NCBI RefSeq assembly: GCF_900107405.1
Contig: NZ_FNPV01000004.1
Span: forward strand, 1 to 64,000
DNA: 64,000 bases
Source: Tindallia californiensis
GTDB taxonomy: Bacteria; Bacillota; Clostridia; Peptostreptococcales; Tindalliaceae
Reading direction: 5' to 3'
Positions 25,312 through 34,757 of the stretch are shown here, piece after piece (position 1 is the stretch's first letter; each line of letters opens with the position of its first letter). The translations under genes were made by a program, and so were the position numbers. The notes under the pieces were generated by a model. The model ran no database searches and was not told where the DNA came from. It worked only from the letters and a program-made list of their open reading frames with translations.

Positions 25312-27102
25312 ATGGACACGCCAATGATGATTGTCTTTGGATTACTTCTTTTTACCATCCTGATGCTAATTCTGGACGTTTTGCGGATTGATTTGATTGC
25401 ACTGATCGTAATGCTGACCTTAGGATGGACAAGGGTTTTATCAACACAAGAAACCTTTGCCGGTTTTTCCAGCAATGCTGTTATTGCCATGATATCGGTG
25501 ATGATGATGAGCTACGGACTGTCAAAAACAGGTGTTATTGATGGATTTACGCATTGGCTAGTGGAAAAAAGTGGTAATGACAAGAAAAAAATAGTGTTGC
25601 TTCTTTCTCTGGCGGCTGGTCTTTTATCAGGGGTTATGATTACGGTAGGGGTGGCGGCTATTTTTTTGCCGGTGGTTCTTAAGGTTGCCAGAAGTCAAAA
25701 AATACAAGTGTCGGAGTTGCTGATGCCTATGGGATTTGCATCTATTTTGGGAGCTAATTTGACCATGGTGGGCTCAGCGCCGCTAATCCTGCTAAATGAT
25801 CTTTTGGTCAGTGAAGGTATGACGGAGTACGGACTTTTGGCCGTCTTTCCGGTGGGGATACTATTATTAGTAACTGGACTAATGTACTTCTGGATAGGTA
25901 GCAGCCGGTTACTGTCACAGAAAAGCGATGATATCACAGAATTGACGGAACAGGAACAATGGATGGAAGAAATGAGCATATGCCGTAATATCGAGTATTA
26001 TCACATACCTTCAGCTTCACCGCTTCACGGAAAAACCATCGAAAGCTCTGAACTTTGGAAAAAGTATCCGGTACACATCCTGGCGATCAAAGAAGGGGAT
26101 GAGGTGATCTGGGCTCCATGGCGAGAAACACAACTATTGGCTGGTCAATTTCTTGCCATTCAAGGTCAAACTTCGACGATTACAGACTTTGCCAAGAAGC
26201 ATTATTTGGAAAAAATAGAGGCAAAGAAGTATTTTCCTTCTTTAGCTGACTCTGAAGCAGCTGGATTTGTAGAAGTGATGATTCCACCCAGATCGCCAAT
26301 AGAAGGAAAAACCTTAAGAGGGATTTCTTTTCGGAAGCGTTATGCGGTGGAACCCTTGATGATTTTCAGGCAGGGAGAAAAAGTAGAGCAAAATCTGTCT
26401 GACTATAGGCTGCAGCAAGGCGATACACTGGTAGTTCATGGAGAGTGGAATCATATTGAAGAAATGGATGACCGAGATCATTTTTTGGTCATCACCTCCT
26501 ATGAAAAAAAATCACAGGTTCCTAACAAGTCATGGGTAGCTGTTGGATGTCTGGTGACAGCTGTATTGCTAACAATCATTGGAGTATCAGTTTCTATGGC
26601 ATTTTTAACAAGTGCTGTTTTAATGATTCTCTCAGGTGTTTTTTCTATGGAAGAAGCCTATCAAGTCGTCGATTGGAAAGTTGTTTTTCTGTTAGCAGGA
26701 CTGATTCCACTGGGGAATGCCATGCAAAAAACCGGAGCAGCCGAGTGGTTAGCTGAGCAAGTAATAAGAGGAATCCAAGGAGGACCACCTAGCTTATTAC
26801 TAATATCCGTTGCGGTGATGGCTAGTTTCTTTTCTTTATTTATGTCTAATGTTGGAGCTGTTGTTATTCTTGTTCCACTGGTAACCAGTATGGCTGCCTT
26901 GGAAGGCGTAGATCCCAGACCAATGGCTTTGCTGGCGGCAGTATGTGCGTCTAACTCTTTTATGTTACCTACTCATCAGGTGAATGCATTATTGCTTTCG
27001 CCAGGTGGTTATCGAAACATGGATTTTGTGAAAGCGGGAGGGGGTATGACGCTTCTTTATATCATAGTGACGGTTATCGTTTTTCAATTATTTCTGGTGT
27101 AG
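25312..27102 (+). CDS. SLC13-family (DASS/CitT-like) permease with two TrkA-C domains
   Basis: 596 residues. N- and C-terminal membrane halves (about 1-205 and 400-596) flank two cytoplasmic RCK_C/TrkA-C domains (about 228-305 and 315-390; for example LHGKTIESSELWKKYPVHILAI and IEGKTLRGISFRKRYAVEPLMI). The membrane motifs GANLTMVGSAPLILLND and, near the C-terminus, NSFMLPTHQVNALLLSPGGY match the substrate-coordinating loops of the family. Members move sulfate, thiosulfate or carboxylates with Na+ or H+. The sulfur genes downstream favour an inorganic sulfur anion. ATG 25312 follows GTGAGGA. Confidence 0.82.
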   Translation: MDTPMMIVFGLLLFTILMLILDVLRIDLIALIVMLTLGWTRVLSTQETFAGFSSNAVIAMISVMMMSYGLSKTGVIDGFTHWLVEKSGNDKKKIVLLLSLAAGLLSGVMITVGVAAIFLPVVLKVARSQKIQVSELLMPMGFASILGANLTMVGSAPLILLNDLLVSEGMTEYGLLAVFPVGILLLVTGLMYFWIGSSRLLSQKSDDITELTEQEQWMEEMSICRNIEYYHIPSASPLHGKTIESSELWKKYPVHILAIKEGDEVIWAPWRETQLLAGQFLAIQGQTSTITDFAKKHYLEKIEAKKYFPSLADSEAAGFVEVMIPPRSPIEGKTLRGISFRKRYAVEPLMIFRQGEKVEQNLSDYRLQQGDTLVVHGEWNHIEEMDDRDHFLVITSYEKKSQVPNKSWVAVGCLVTAVLLTIIGVSVSMAFLTSAVLMILSGVFSMEEAYQVVDWKVVFLLAGLIPLGNAMQKTGAAEWLAEQVIRGIQGGPPSLLLISVAVMASFFSLFMSNVGAVVILVPLVTSMAALEGVDPRPMALLAAVCASNSFMLPTHQVNALLLSPGGYRNMDFVKAGGGMTLLYIIVTVIVFQLFLV

Positions 27103-27158
27103 CAAGCTGCAAGAAAAAAAGAAAGCGCTACAGAAAAACAACAAAGGAGGAAATAAAA

Positions 27159-28586
27159 ATGCTTTTAAAACATTATTTTACAGGAAAGATTGCACACAGT
27201 TCGTACATGCTGGCAGGTGAAAAAACCTGTGCCGTAATTGATCCTCAGCGGGATGTGAATCACTATATTGAAGAGGCCCGTCAGCAGGGGGTGACCATTA
27301 CCCATATTATCCAAACCCATTTGCATGCAGATTTTATTTCTGGTCATATGGATTTAGCAGAAAAAACCGGAGCAACCATTTATGTGGCAAAATCGGCAGG
27401 ATGTACCTTTGAACATATGGCTCTTTCAGAGGGTGATGTGATTAAATTGGAAAATATGGAATTACAGGTATTAGAAACACCGGGACATACTCCTGAACAT
27501 CTGAGCTATGTGGTTATTGACAAATCCAGATCAGACAGTCCAGTAGGAGTATTTACTGGCGACACATTATTTGTGGGGGACGTAGGACGTCCGGATCTTT
27601 TTCCGGATCAGGCTCAGGAATTAGCCGGGAAACTATATCATAGCCTTCATGAAAAATTGATGAAACTACCGGATTATTGTGAAGTATATCCAGCTCATGG
27701 TGCCGGTTCTCTTTGTGGACGGTCAATGGGTGCTAAGTGGCGAAGCACTATTGGGTATGAAAGACGGTTTAATCAGACGCTTCAAATACAAGACAAAGAA
27801 ACGTTTATTAAGTCTCTGACAGAAAACATGCCGCCGGCACCAGATCATTTTAGCCGATGCAGCGATGTAAATCGAAAAGGACCTGAAAAAGTGAAGGATC
27901 TTCCACTATTGGAAAAATTATCGCCGACAGATTTTTGTCAAAAAACCCAGGAAAAGGAATATATTGTTTTAGATACCAGAAATTATTTAGCCTTTGGAAG
28001 TCAACATATACCAGGGTCTTGGCACTTGGATCTGAACGGAAACTTCCCGACTTTTGCCGGATGGGTTCTTCCGACAGACAAAAAAATAATAGTGGTAGCC
28101 GATGATTTTCAAAAAGCTCAAGAGGCTGTACTCTGGGCACGGCGTGCAGGAGTGGATCAGATTGTTGCCTATTTGGATGGTGGCATTACCAGTTGGGTAA
28201 CGGCGGGATTAAGAACTGCTTCGGTGCAGCAGATTTCGGCTGAAACCCTTCACAATATGGTGGTCGGAGAGGAAGATTTTGTGATGTTGGACGTTAGAGC
28301 TCCTGGTGAATATGAGGATAGTCATATAGAAGGAGCCTACAACATACCGGTAGCCGAGCTTCGGAGTCGTTATGAAGAATTAGATAGAAATCGGAAAATT
28401 GTACTAGCCTGCAGCTCTGGAAATCGTTCTAGTTTAGGCAGCAGCATTCTCGAACAAAAGGGATTTAAGCATTTAATCAATGTAGCTGGCGGCATGTCAG
28501 GCTATAGTGCGGCAGGGCATGCAAAAGAATGTCGAGCCTGTATTAATCCTCATGGGTCAAGGTTTTATGCAAAAAATAATTCCTAG
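27159..28586 (+). CDS. MBL-fold persulfide dioxygenase-like / rhodanese fusion (CstB-like)
   Basis: 475 residues. An N-terminal metallo-beta-lactamase domain contains THLHADFISGH (residues 53-63), the ETHE1-type iron site with further ligands in ETPGHTPEHLSYV and FTGDTLFVGDVGRPDLF. Two rhodanese domains follow. The first (about 258-350) lacks an active cysteine (IIVVADDFQKA at that point). The second (about 365-465) keeps it at Cys418 in VLACSSGNRSS. This arrangement matches CstB, which oxidises low-molecular-weight persulfides to thiosulfate. ATG 27159 follows AAAGGAGG. The next two genes encode sulfur-transporter halves. Confidence 0.88.
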   Translation: MLLKHYFTGKIAHSSYMLAGEKTCAVIDPQRDVNHYIEEARQQGVTITHIIQTHLHADFISGHMDLAEKTGATIYVAKSAGCTFEHMALSEGDVIKLENMELQVLETPGHTPEHLSYVVIDKSRSDSPVGVFTGDTLFVGDVGRPDLFPDQAQELAGKLYHSLHEKLMKLPDYCEVYPAHGAGSLCGRSMGAKWRSTIGYERRFNQTLQIQDKETFIKSLTENMPPAPDHFSRCSDVNRKGPEKVKDLPLLEKLSPTDFCQKTQEKEYIVLDTRNYLAFGSQHIPGSWHLDLNGNFPTFAGWVLPTDKKIIVVADDFQKAQEAVLWARRAGVDQIVAYLDGGITSWVTAGLRTASVQQISAETLHNMVVGEEDFVMLDVRAPGEYEDSHIEGAYNIPVAELRSRYEELDRNRKIVLACSSGNRSSLGSSILEQKGFKHLINVAGGMSGYSAAGHAKECRACINPHGSRFYAKNNS

Positions 28587-28613
28587 AGGATGATGGTAAG
28601 GGAGGAATAACCT

Positions 28614-29132
28614 ATGGATTTCTTAACGCAGGCACAGTGGTCCCCCTATGCCGTAGGAGTAGGTATTGGGGTTTTAAGTTGGATCACTTTTTTGGTTTCA
28701 GATAAGCCTATTGCTTGCTCCACCACTTTTGCAAAAAGTAGTGGGATGCTTGAAAAACTTTTCAGAGGGAAAAAAGTAGCCGAAAAGCCATACTATCAAA
28801 AGATAAACCTAACCATTGATTGGCAATTTATGCTGGTAATAGGTATTGTCATTGGTTCTTTTATTTCGGCTACTCTTTCGGAAAGCTTTCAACTAATCTG
28901 GGTACCGGACATATGGGCCGATATTTATGGGCCCAGTCCTTTTTTAAGAACCGGAGTCGCTATTCTGGGCGGCATTTTCCTTGGTTTTGGTGCCCGATGG
29001 GCCGATGGCTGTACCAGTGGTCACGGTATTAGCGGAACCATGCAATTAACACTATCGAGCTGGGTATCGGCCATTAGCTTTTTTGTTGGAGGGATTGCAA
29101 TGGCTCATCTATTGTTTCGCCTATCGGTATAG
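28614..29132 (+). CDS. YeeE/YedE-family sulfur transporter, first half-size subunit
   Basis: 172 residues with about four membrane helices. It carries CSTTFAKSSG near the N-terminus and RWADGCTSGHGISGTMQL near the C-terminus, the cysteine-containing motifs of YeeE/YedE (DUF395, TsuA-like) thiosulfate or sulfur-compound transporters. It covers half of a full-length TsuA. The second half is the next gene, 26 bp downstream. ATG 28614 follows GGGAGGAA. Confidence 0.88.
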   Translation: MDFLTQAQWSPYAVGVGIGVLSWITFLVSDKPIACSTTFAKSSGMLEKLFRGKKVAEKPYYQKINLTIDWQFMLVIGIVIGSFISATLSESFQLIWVPDIWADIYGPSPFLRTGVAILGGIFLGFGARWADGCTSGHGISGTMQLTLSSWVSAISFFVGGIAMAHLLFRLSV

Positions 29133-29158
29133 GCAAACAAGGAAGAGGGGGTCAAAAA

Positions 29159-29692
29159 ATGAATACAAATAAGCAGCGGGTTTGGGGCTTGCTATTTGGC
29201 GTTGCTTTTGGTTTTTTACTTCAAAAGGGTGGAGCGACTCAATACGATATTATTTTGGGTCAGCTACTATTAAAAGATTTTACGGTTCTGAAAATCATGC
29301 TATCCGCTGTAGCGACAGGAATGATAGGGCTCCATGTGATGAAAAGTAAAGGGTGGATTCGGTTTCATCCTAAAAAGGGATCGGTTGGAAAAAATGTCTT
29401 AGGAGGCCTTCTTTTTGGCGTTGGCTTTGCTCTATTGGGTTATTGTCCTGGAACCATAGCAGGAGCTATTGGAAACGGGTATTTGGATGCGGCTCTTGGA
29501 GGGTTGCTTGGTATTTTTATTGGAGCAGGCATTTTTGCAGCCTATTATCCAAAATGGAAGGATGGGATTTTGAAAAAAGGCGAGTACGGTGATATTTCAT
29601 TGCCACAGTTGTTAAAGGTTAAGGACTGGGTACTGGTTATTCCTATATTTTTTATGATAGTGTTGATACTCTTTTGGATAGAGCATATTTAA
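29159..29692 (+). CDS. YeeE/YedE-family sulfur transporter, second half-size subunit
   Basis: 177 residues, membrane-embedded. RVWGLLFGVAFGFLLQKGGAT and LFGVGFALLGYCPGTIAGAIGNG are the second-half signatures, with the conserved Cys in GYCPGT. Together with the preceding gene it should assemble a complete YeeE/YedE channel that brings thiosulfate or a similar sulfur species across the membrane. It is the last gene of the module; a terminator overlaps its stop. Confidence 0.88.
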   Translation: MNTNKQRVWGLLFGVAFGFLLQKGGATQYDIILGQLLLKDFTVLKIMLSAVATGMIGLHVMKSKGWIRFHPKKGSVGKNVLGGLLFGVGFALLGYCPGTIAGAIGNGYLDAALGGLLGIFIGAGIFAAYYPKWKDGILKKGEYGDISLPQLLKVKDWVLVIPIFFMIVLILFWIEHI

Positions 29693-29714
29693 AGCCCATT
29701 TTTGGGCTTTTTAT
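29691..29714 (+). terminator. Intrinsic terminator of the sulfur module
   Basis: aaagccca (29691-29698) pairs with tgggcttt (29703-29710), followed by a T-run. The 280 bp from here to the xpt start hold no gene; a short direct repeat of tagatgcgaaa is present at about 29764-29785. Confidence 0.9.
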
Positions 29715-29994
29715 TGTAGTATAGAAAATAATATGAGTGCCCTATAGCAATTTTTAATTGCAATAGATGCGAAATAGATGCGAAACATTTTTTCTGCTGA
29801 TATGACAAAAATAAAGATGACGCAAGGTAGATGATGTGAAATAGAAGGCTCTATTAAAGGCTTAAATATGTTATGATAATAGATAAAACTTATCAAGCAT
29901 CACGAATCAATCCATAGTGGTATATTCAACGAAATCAGGATGAAAAATTCAGTAAACTTGTCTATAAGAAAGGAATGTGTGAGGAATGATAGGT

Positions 29995-30579
29995 ATGAAT
30001 GAAGCATATGAATTATTACGCAATACGGTTTTGGAGCAGGGAAGGGTATTGGACGGCGATGTATTAAAGGTAGATAGCTTTTTGAATCATCAATTGGATG
30101 TAAGGGTATTAAATGCCATAGGGAAGCTTTTTTATCAGCAGTTTGGAGAGTTGAAGATTGATAAAATATTGACAGCTGAGGTGTCTGGGATTGCAATTGC
30201 TGCGATTGCGGCTCAATATTTTCAAGTACCAGTAGTATTTGCAAAAAAAACCCTCTCTAAAAACCTGGATCCGGATACCTGGGAAGGAAGCGTATACTCC
30301 TATACCAAGCAGCAAACCTACCAGATCAGAGTGGCGAAACGATACTTGGGAAAAGGGGAAAAAATTCTAATTCTGGACGATTTTTTAGCAAATGGTCAGG
30401 CGATCAAGGGGATGCATCAAATTGTTAAGGAGTCGGAAGCTGTATTAATGGGGACTGGGGTAGTAATAGAAAAAAGTTTTCAGCCGGGGAAAGAAATGCT
30501 TCGGGAGAAAGGAATTCACGTCCACTCTTTAATAAAAGTGACTTCTTTGGAGAAAGAGCAGATACAATTAGGGCAATGA
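29995..30579 (+). CDS. xpt: Xanthine phosphoribosyltransferase
   Basis: 195 residues, the usual length of Xpt. The motifs RVLDGDVLKVDSFLNHQLDV and ILTAEVSGIAIA are diagnostic, and the PRPP-binding site ILILDDFLANGQA is intact. The enzyme converts xanthine and PRPP to XMP in purine salvage. ATG 29995 is nine bases from GAGGA (29981-29985); ATG 29986 would directly abut it. Unlike Bacillus xpt, no purine riboswitch sequence is visible in the upstream 280 bp, and no xanthine permease gene follows. Confidence 0.93.
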   Translation: MNEAYELLRNTVLEQGRVLDGDVLKVDSFLNHQLDVRVLNAIGKLFYQQFGELKIDKILTAEVSGIAIAAIAAQYFQVPVVFAKKTLSKNLDPDTWEGSVYSYTKQQTYQIRVAKRYLGKGEKILILDDFLANGQAIKGMHQIVKESEAVLMGTGVVIEKSFQPGKEMLREKGIHVHSLIKVTSLEKEQIQLGQ

Positions 30580-30632
30580 GGATCATGAAAGACAGGAATA
30601 AAAAAGACATATGTGTCTGTGAATCTAAGGGT

Positions 30633-30660
30633 TTGCGTATTTTCTTCAATAAGGTATAAT
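30633..30660 (+). promoter_or_regulatory. Promoter for the chemoreceptor at 30727
   Basis: TTGCGT (30633-30638), 16-bp spacer and TATAAT (30655-30660). The TATAAT is perfect. Confidence 0.6.
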
Positions 30661-30726
30661 AGAGATGTATGAAAAATTCAGTCAATTAACAGAGGCAAAA
30701 GAAAAGGGGAGAAAGGGGGAGTAAGA

Positions 30727-32352
30727 TTGACAAATATGAATCGGCCAAGTATAAAGAAAAATGCTGGTTTCAAGTCAATCCAAAGATTAATGACGATACC
30801 GATTGTAATCGTCAGTGTTATGCTGTTAATGGGTTTTGCTTACTTTAATATTGTTACGAATATCAGAACGAACTTAAACCACATGAACAGCAATATTAAC
30901 GACACGCTAAGAGTATCACAGCTTTCTTTAGCAGAGCCGCTTTGGCAAAATAACGATGCGGCAATCAACAGTATTGTGGAGGCTATTGTAGACTCAAGAG
31001 AAGTAATGGGGATTGAAATCAGAGATGGTGCTGGCAATAGGCAACTGTTGCAGTATAGTGAAGAATTTGAGGCACATAGAGCGGATACAGTATTTTATCA
31101 GACAGAGATTATACGAGGCGACAGGCCGTTAGCAACGGTTAAAATTGGATTTACGTATCAATATATTAATAATGCCATTAATGAAAACTTGGTTAGCTGG
31201 GCGGTTCAAATTGGTTTGCTATTAGCTGTTTTAATTCTGACCATTTGGATGGTATCTAAAAACGTAAAGGCTTCTGTCCAGTTTGTATTGAGTAAAATTG
31301 ATCGTATGGCAAATTATCAGCTAGGTGATGAGAAAGATCTAAATGCAGAGAAATATGCGGAAAGGCAAGATGAGATTGGCGATATTGTTCGTTCTTTGTT
31401 CACCATGCAGGGGAATTTAACACAGCTTATTCAAAAGATATCAGAAGAAGCTTCACAAGTGGCATCGGCTTCTGAGCAGCTATCGATTAATAGTGACCAG
31501 TCGGCATCGGCTGTAGCTGAAGTTGCTAAAACCGTTGAGGAAATCGCCGAAGGCGCTTCCGACCAAGCAAAAGAAACAGAAGCTGGTGCTTCCTGTAATC
31601 AGGAATTAGGAAATACCATTGAAACGAATCAGCAGGCTGTAGCGGACCTGAACCGAAACATAAAAGAAGTAGATGACCTTAAAACCGGCGGTCTGGATGC
31701 GGTTAAAGAGCTGGTAAGCCGTACAGAAGAGAGTAGTAAAACAACAGAGGAAGTCCATCAGGTCATTGCGGAAACCAGTAAAAGTGCTGAAAAAATCGAA
31801 GCAGCCAGTGCGATGATTAAAAGTATTTCAGAACAAACAAACTTATTAGCGCTGAATGCAGCGATTGAAGCAGCAAGAGCTGGTGAAGCTGGGAAAGGAT
31901 TTGCTGTAGTAGCCGATGAAATTCGAAAATTGGCAGAACAATCCAATTCTTTTACAGACGAAATTGCATCTGTTATTGATGAACTTTCAGGAAAAGTGTC
32001 TTTTGCCGTAGAGACCATGGATAAAGCAAGTCAAATTAATAAACAGCAGGAAACGACAGTGCGAGACACTAGCAATCGGTTTGAAACCATGGAGAAAGCC
32101 ATTGATGAAATGCAGATTAGCCTTAAAAAGCTTAATCAGTCTGGTAATGATATGAAGCAAAAGAAGGAAGAAATGGTTAGTATTATTGAAAACCTAGCGG
32201 CTATTTCAGAAGAAAATGCGGCCAGCACAGAGCAGGTTTCAGCTTCCGTACAGGAACAAACAGCATCCATGGATGAGGTGAATACTACCTGTGCAAATCT
32301 GGCAAGGCTTGCAAAAGAAATGAAAGATGAGGTTTCACGATTTCAACTTTAA
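30727..32352 (+). CDS. Methyl-accepting chemotaxis protein
   Basis: 541 residues. The first membrane helix is at about 20-42. An external domain of about 110 residues (43-152) follows; the family is not certain, and its [22 protein letters not shown] stretch recalls small sensor domains of two-helix type. The second helix is at about 153-175, followed by a HAMP region and then the signalling domain with tip [20 protein letters not shown] and [16 protein letters not shown]. The start is TTG 30727, with AAGGGGGA ending six bases upstream; ATG 30736 is too far from it. The next gene, 43 bp downstream, encodes a solute-binding lipoprotein and may feed ligand to this receptor. Confidence 0.9.
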   Translation: MTNMNRPSIKKNAGFKSIQRLMTIPIVIVSVMLLMGFAYFNIVTNIRTNLNHMNSNINDTLRVSQLSLAEPLWQNNDAAINSIVEAIVDSREVMGIEIRDGAGNRQLLQYSEEFEAHRADTVFYQTEIIRGDRPLATVKIGFTYQYINNAINENLVSWAVQIGLLLAVLILTIWMVSKNVKASVQFVLSKIDRMANYQLGDEKDLNAEKYAERQDEIGDIVRSLFTMQGNLTQLIQKISEEASQVASASEQLSINSDQSASAVAEVAKTVEEIAEGASDQAKETEAGASCNQELGNTIETNQQAVADLNRNIKEVDDLKTGGLDAVKELVSRTEESSKTTEEVHQVIAETSKSAEKIEAASAMIKSISEQTNLLALNAAIEAARAGEAGKGFAVVADEIRKLAEQSNSFTDEIASVIDELSGKVSFAVETMDKASQINKQQETTVRDTSNRFETMEKAIDEMQISLKKLNQSGNDMKQKKEEMVSIIENLAAISEENAASTEQVSASVQEQTASMDEVNTTCANLARLAKEMKDEVSRFQL

Positions 32353-32395
32353 AAGGGAACCTGGTAGAAAAAATTGTTTGAAAGGAGTTATTTAA

Positions 32396-33253
32396 ATGAA
32401 AAGATTCTTTTCTCGTAAAGTAATGGTGATAATGCTTTCTCTGTTAATCATCGTTTTTATAGCAGGATGCAGTGTAACCCCTGATGTACCAGCACCAGAT
32501 CCGGTGCCGGCACCAGAAGAAAGCCCCGGAACAACGGATGCACCGGAGGCAGCGGAAACAACGGATACAACAGCGCCAGCAGCAGAGGCGACTATTGAGG
32601 ATGTCCGAATTGTTACAGAGGATTATCCCCCTTACAATTTTATTAATGAAGACGGAGAATTGGATGGGATTGGTTATCGTCAGGTAAGAGATGGTTTGAA
32701 TCAACTTAATCTTGACATCGAAATTGAAGTACTGCCATGGTCAAGGGCTTATGAAATGGCACAACAGGAAGATAATGTTCTTATCTTTTCGATGACTCGA
32801 ACAGAAGCCAGAGAAAATATGTTTAAGTGGATTTCGCCTCTGGCGCAATCAGATGTTTATTTGTATGCTCTTAGGGATCGAATAGGTGAATATGATGTGA
32901 ATAGTCTGGAAGATGCGAAAAATCATGTTATTTCAGCTATGCAGGACGATTTTACGCAAGAAACGCTTTTAGCAGAAGGGTTTGAAGAAGGGGTCAACCT
33001 TTCCAGCACTCCGGATATGGCTATGGGCGTGACCCAAGTATTTCGGGGTCAGACAGACTTCTTTATTTCCTCCTCAGAACCATCCGATATTGCTGAGTTG
33101 GTTCGAGAAACAGAATATGATGCGAATGATTTAGTCGTAGCCTATAACGTTGAAGAAATGCGAAGCTATCTATACATTGCTGCCAGTATGGGAACACCGG
33201 ATCATATTGTTCAGCAATTCCGGGATGCGATTCCGGGAGTAGAAAGAGAATAG
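32396..33253 (+). CDS. Solute-binding lipoprotein, family 3-like
   Basis: 285 residues. A lipoprotein signal ends in the lipobox IAGC (Cys at about residue 25). A Pro/Ala/Thr/Glu-rich linker (about 29-62) leads to a bacterial family 3 solute-binding fold (IVTEDYPPYNFINEDGELDGIGY, EVLPWSRAYEMAQQ). Such proteins bind amino acids or other small ligands and hand them to ABC transporters. No transporter subunits are nearby; the partner is instead the chemoreceptor 43 bp upstream. A role as a chemosensory binding protein is likely but inferred. Confidence 0.87.
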   Translation: MKRFFSRKVMVIMLSLLIIVFIAGCSVTPDVPAPDPVPAPEESPGTTDAPEAAETTDTTAPAAEATIEDVRIVTEDYPPYNFINEDGELDGIGYRQVRDGLNQLNLDIEIEVLPWSRAYEMAQQEDNVLIFSMTRTEARENMFKWISPLAQSDVYLYALRDRIGEYDVNSLEDAKNHVISAMQDDFTQETLLAEGFEEGVNLSSTPDMAMGVTQVFRGQTDFFISSSEPSDIAELVRETEYDANDLVVAYNVEEMRSYLYIAASMGTPDHIVQQFRDAIPGVERE

Positions 33254-33303
33254 TAAAGAAATTCTGTGTATATTTGAAAAAATAAAATGATCGGCACTCA
33301 GGT

Positions 33304-33358
33304 ACGAAGAGAAAAAAGCATCATTATCAACGCAGATAATGACGCATTTTCTCTTCGT
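33304..33358. terminator. Bidirectional terminator between convergent genes
   Basis: acgaagagaaaa (33304-33315) pairs with ttttctcttcgt (33347-33358), with a nested stem tcattatc/gataatga inside. It covers the last codons of the minus-strand zincin gene. Confidence 0.7.
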
Positions 33359-33698
33359 CTTCTTTTTCCAGCCCTCGTTCACCGGCCAGGCTTTCAAGAT
33401 GATGAGTAAATTCGTGAAGCAAGACATCTTTCACCTTAAGATAAAGTCTTTTTTCGGACAAACCACGATAAACCTGTCTAAAAGAGCCATAATAGATCAC
33501 AATTTGCCTGCCCATCTGATCTCTTCTATATTGACCCATAACGTACAAAGGTTTTCCAGGTTTAGAATGTACATGTTTTTTAGATCGCTCTAGCAGGACT
33601 ACGCCGCCATGTAACTCCTTAAAAAAATCCTGAGGAATTTCATCAGAAATCTGGTTTAACATTTCATGAAACGTATCGATAGAGGGAAATTTGGACAT
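33327..33698 (-). CDS. Minimal zincin metallopeptidase-family protein
   Basis: 123 residues. The zinc motif HEFTHHLE (HExxH plus a downstream Glu in AGERGLEKEDEEK) and the strand QIVIYYGSF are typical of the small metallopeptidase family formerly called DUF1025. No membrane segment or signal. The biological substrate is unknown. The start is the second ATG (33698), about seven bases after AAAGGAAG; the first ATG at 33704 is too close to that site. It converges with the lipoprotein gene. Confidence 0.82.
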   Translation of the reverse strand: MSKFPSIDTFHEMLNQISDEIPQDFFKELHGGVVLLERSKKHVHSKPGKPLYVMGQYRRDQMGRQIVIYYGSFRQVYRGLSEKRLYLKVKDVLLHEFTHHLESLAGERGLEKEDEEKMRHYLR

Positions 33699-33879
33699 AA
33701 GCATCTTCCTTTAATCTTTTTTTTCATTGTATGCGATGATAGCCAAGGATTCAAGAACCAGCCGATCATTATAATTTATTCTTTATTTTCGTTATTTTTA
33801 TGATATGATGAAAAATGGCCGATACAAAAGAACTGATGGCGATGTTTTGTACAAAGTTCTGCGATAAGGAGAAGTTGAC

Positions 33880-34677
33880 ATGATGAGAATGATCAAAAAA
33901 TTGGTGGGAAGGCTGATTTATGGATTTTCCAAAACTCTTTCTCACGCATTAGATGCCTTGATTTATGCTATTGAAACAGGCGTTTTGTTAGCGAAAAGTT
34001 TTATGAAAGGGTGTGCGCTCCTCATTAGTATGGGAGGCTGCTTATTTTTGTTATTGATGATAGGACCTTTGGGGTCCTTATTATTCCGAAACCCGGTGGT
34101 TTTTCCAATCCTGTTTCTGATCTTTATTTTTCCGGTACTGGGAGCCATTTCAATTGCATACTTAAAATACATTAAATATATAACAACGCATTATTTGTTT
34201 CATTTAGCGAGTCATTGGATGGATAGTGAAAAAGTTGCTTACAGGTCTTTTCGAAAATTCAAGGAAGATTTTCGTAGAGCTGAGGCAGAAAGAATTCGGC
34301 GTGAACAGGAAAGAAGGTATGAGCAACAACGGCAGTGGGAAGAAAGATTTCAGCAGTGGCATCAGCAAAATGCCGGCTGGCAGGGAAGTTATCAAAGAAG
34401 TTACCAGACTGGTCAGGGTGGTCGAAGTCATTCTGGTCAGGTTGGAGGCAATCCTTACGAAGCTTTTAAGCAAAAATACAAAGAAAGCTGTCAAATCTTG
34501 GGAGTGTCAGAGCAGTCAGATCAATACCGAATTAAGCTGGCGTATCGAAAAAAAGCAAAAGAATATCATCCGGATGTTAGCAAAGATCCGCAAGCGACAC
34601 AGAAATTTCAAAAAATCAATGAAGCTTATGAATTTCTCAATGAAGATAATATTCAACGGTATCAGCGTATGCAATAA
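33880..34677 (+). CDS. Membrane protein with C-terminal J domain
   Basis: 265 residues. Two hydrophobic segments (about 37-62 and 67-98) are followed by a long Arg/Gln/Trp-rich linker with repeated QQ and QW pairs (about 125-190). A J domain closes the protein: ESCQILGVSEQSDQYRIKLAYRKK, then the catalytic HPD at about 232-234. The J domain should recruit DnaK to the membrane. No zinc-finger or substrate domain is present, so it is not DnaJ itself. AAGGAG lies 8 bp before ATG 33880, and a second ATG follows directly. Confidence 0.83.
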   Translation: MMRMIKKLVGRLIYGFSKTLSHALDALIYAIETGVLLAKSFMKGCALLISMGGCLFLLLMIGPLGSLLFRNPVVFPILFLIFIFPVLGAISIAYLKYIKYITTHYLFHLASHWMDSEKVAYRSFRKFKEDFRRAEAERIRREQERRYEQQRQWEERFQQWHQQNAGWQGSYQRSYQTGQGGRSHSGQVGGNPYEAFKQKYKESCQILGVSEQSDQYRIKLAYRKKAKEYHPDVSKDPQATQKFQKINEAYEFLNEDNIQRYQRMQ

Positions 34678-34757
34678 GCAGAATGCTAACCTTCTGCAGG
34701 AGAAAAACGGCATGACGTTTTGATGAAATAAAGAAAGTGAAAAAAGGAGAATAAACC

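Noticed and set aside
29715-29994. Possible purine riboswitch upstream of xpt
   Set aside because: The conserved core (TATAATC, loops and the terminal helix) could not be found; only a short direct repeat is present.
32487-32585. Repetitive codons encoding a Pro/Ala/Thr/Glu-rich tract
   Set aside because: It is the normal low-complexity linker of a lipoprotein, not a DNA repeat element.
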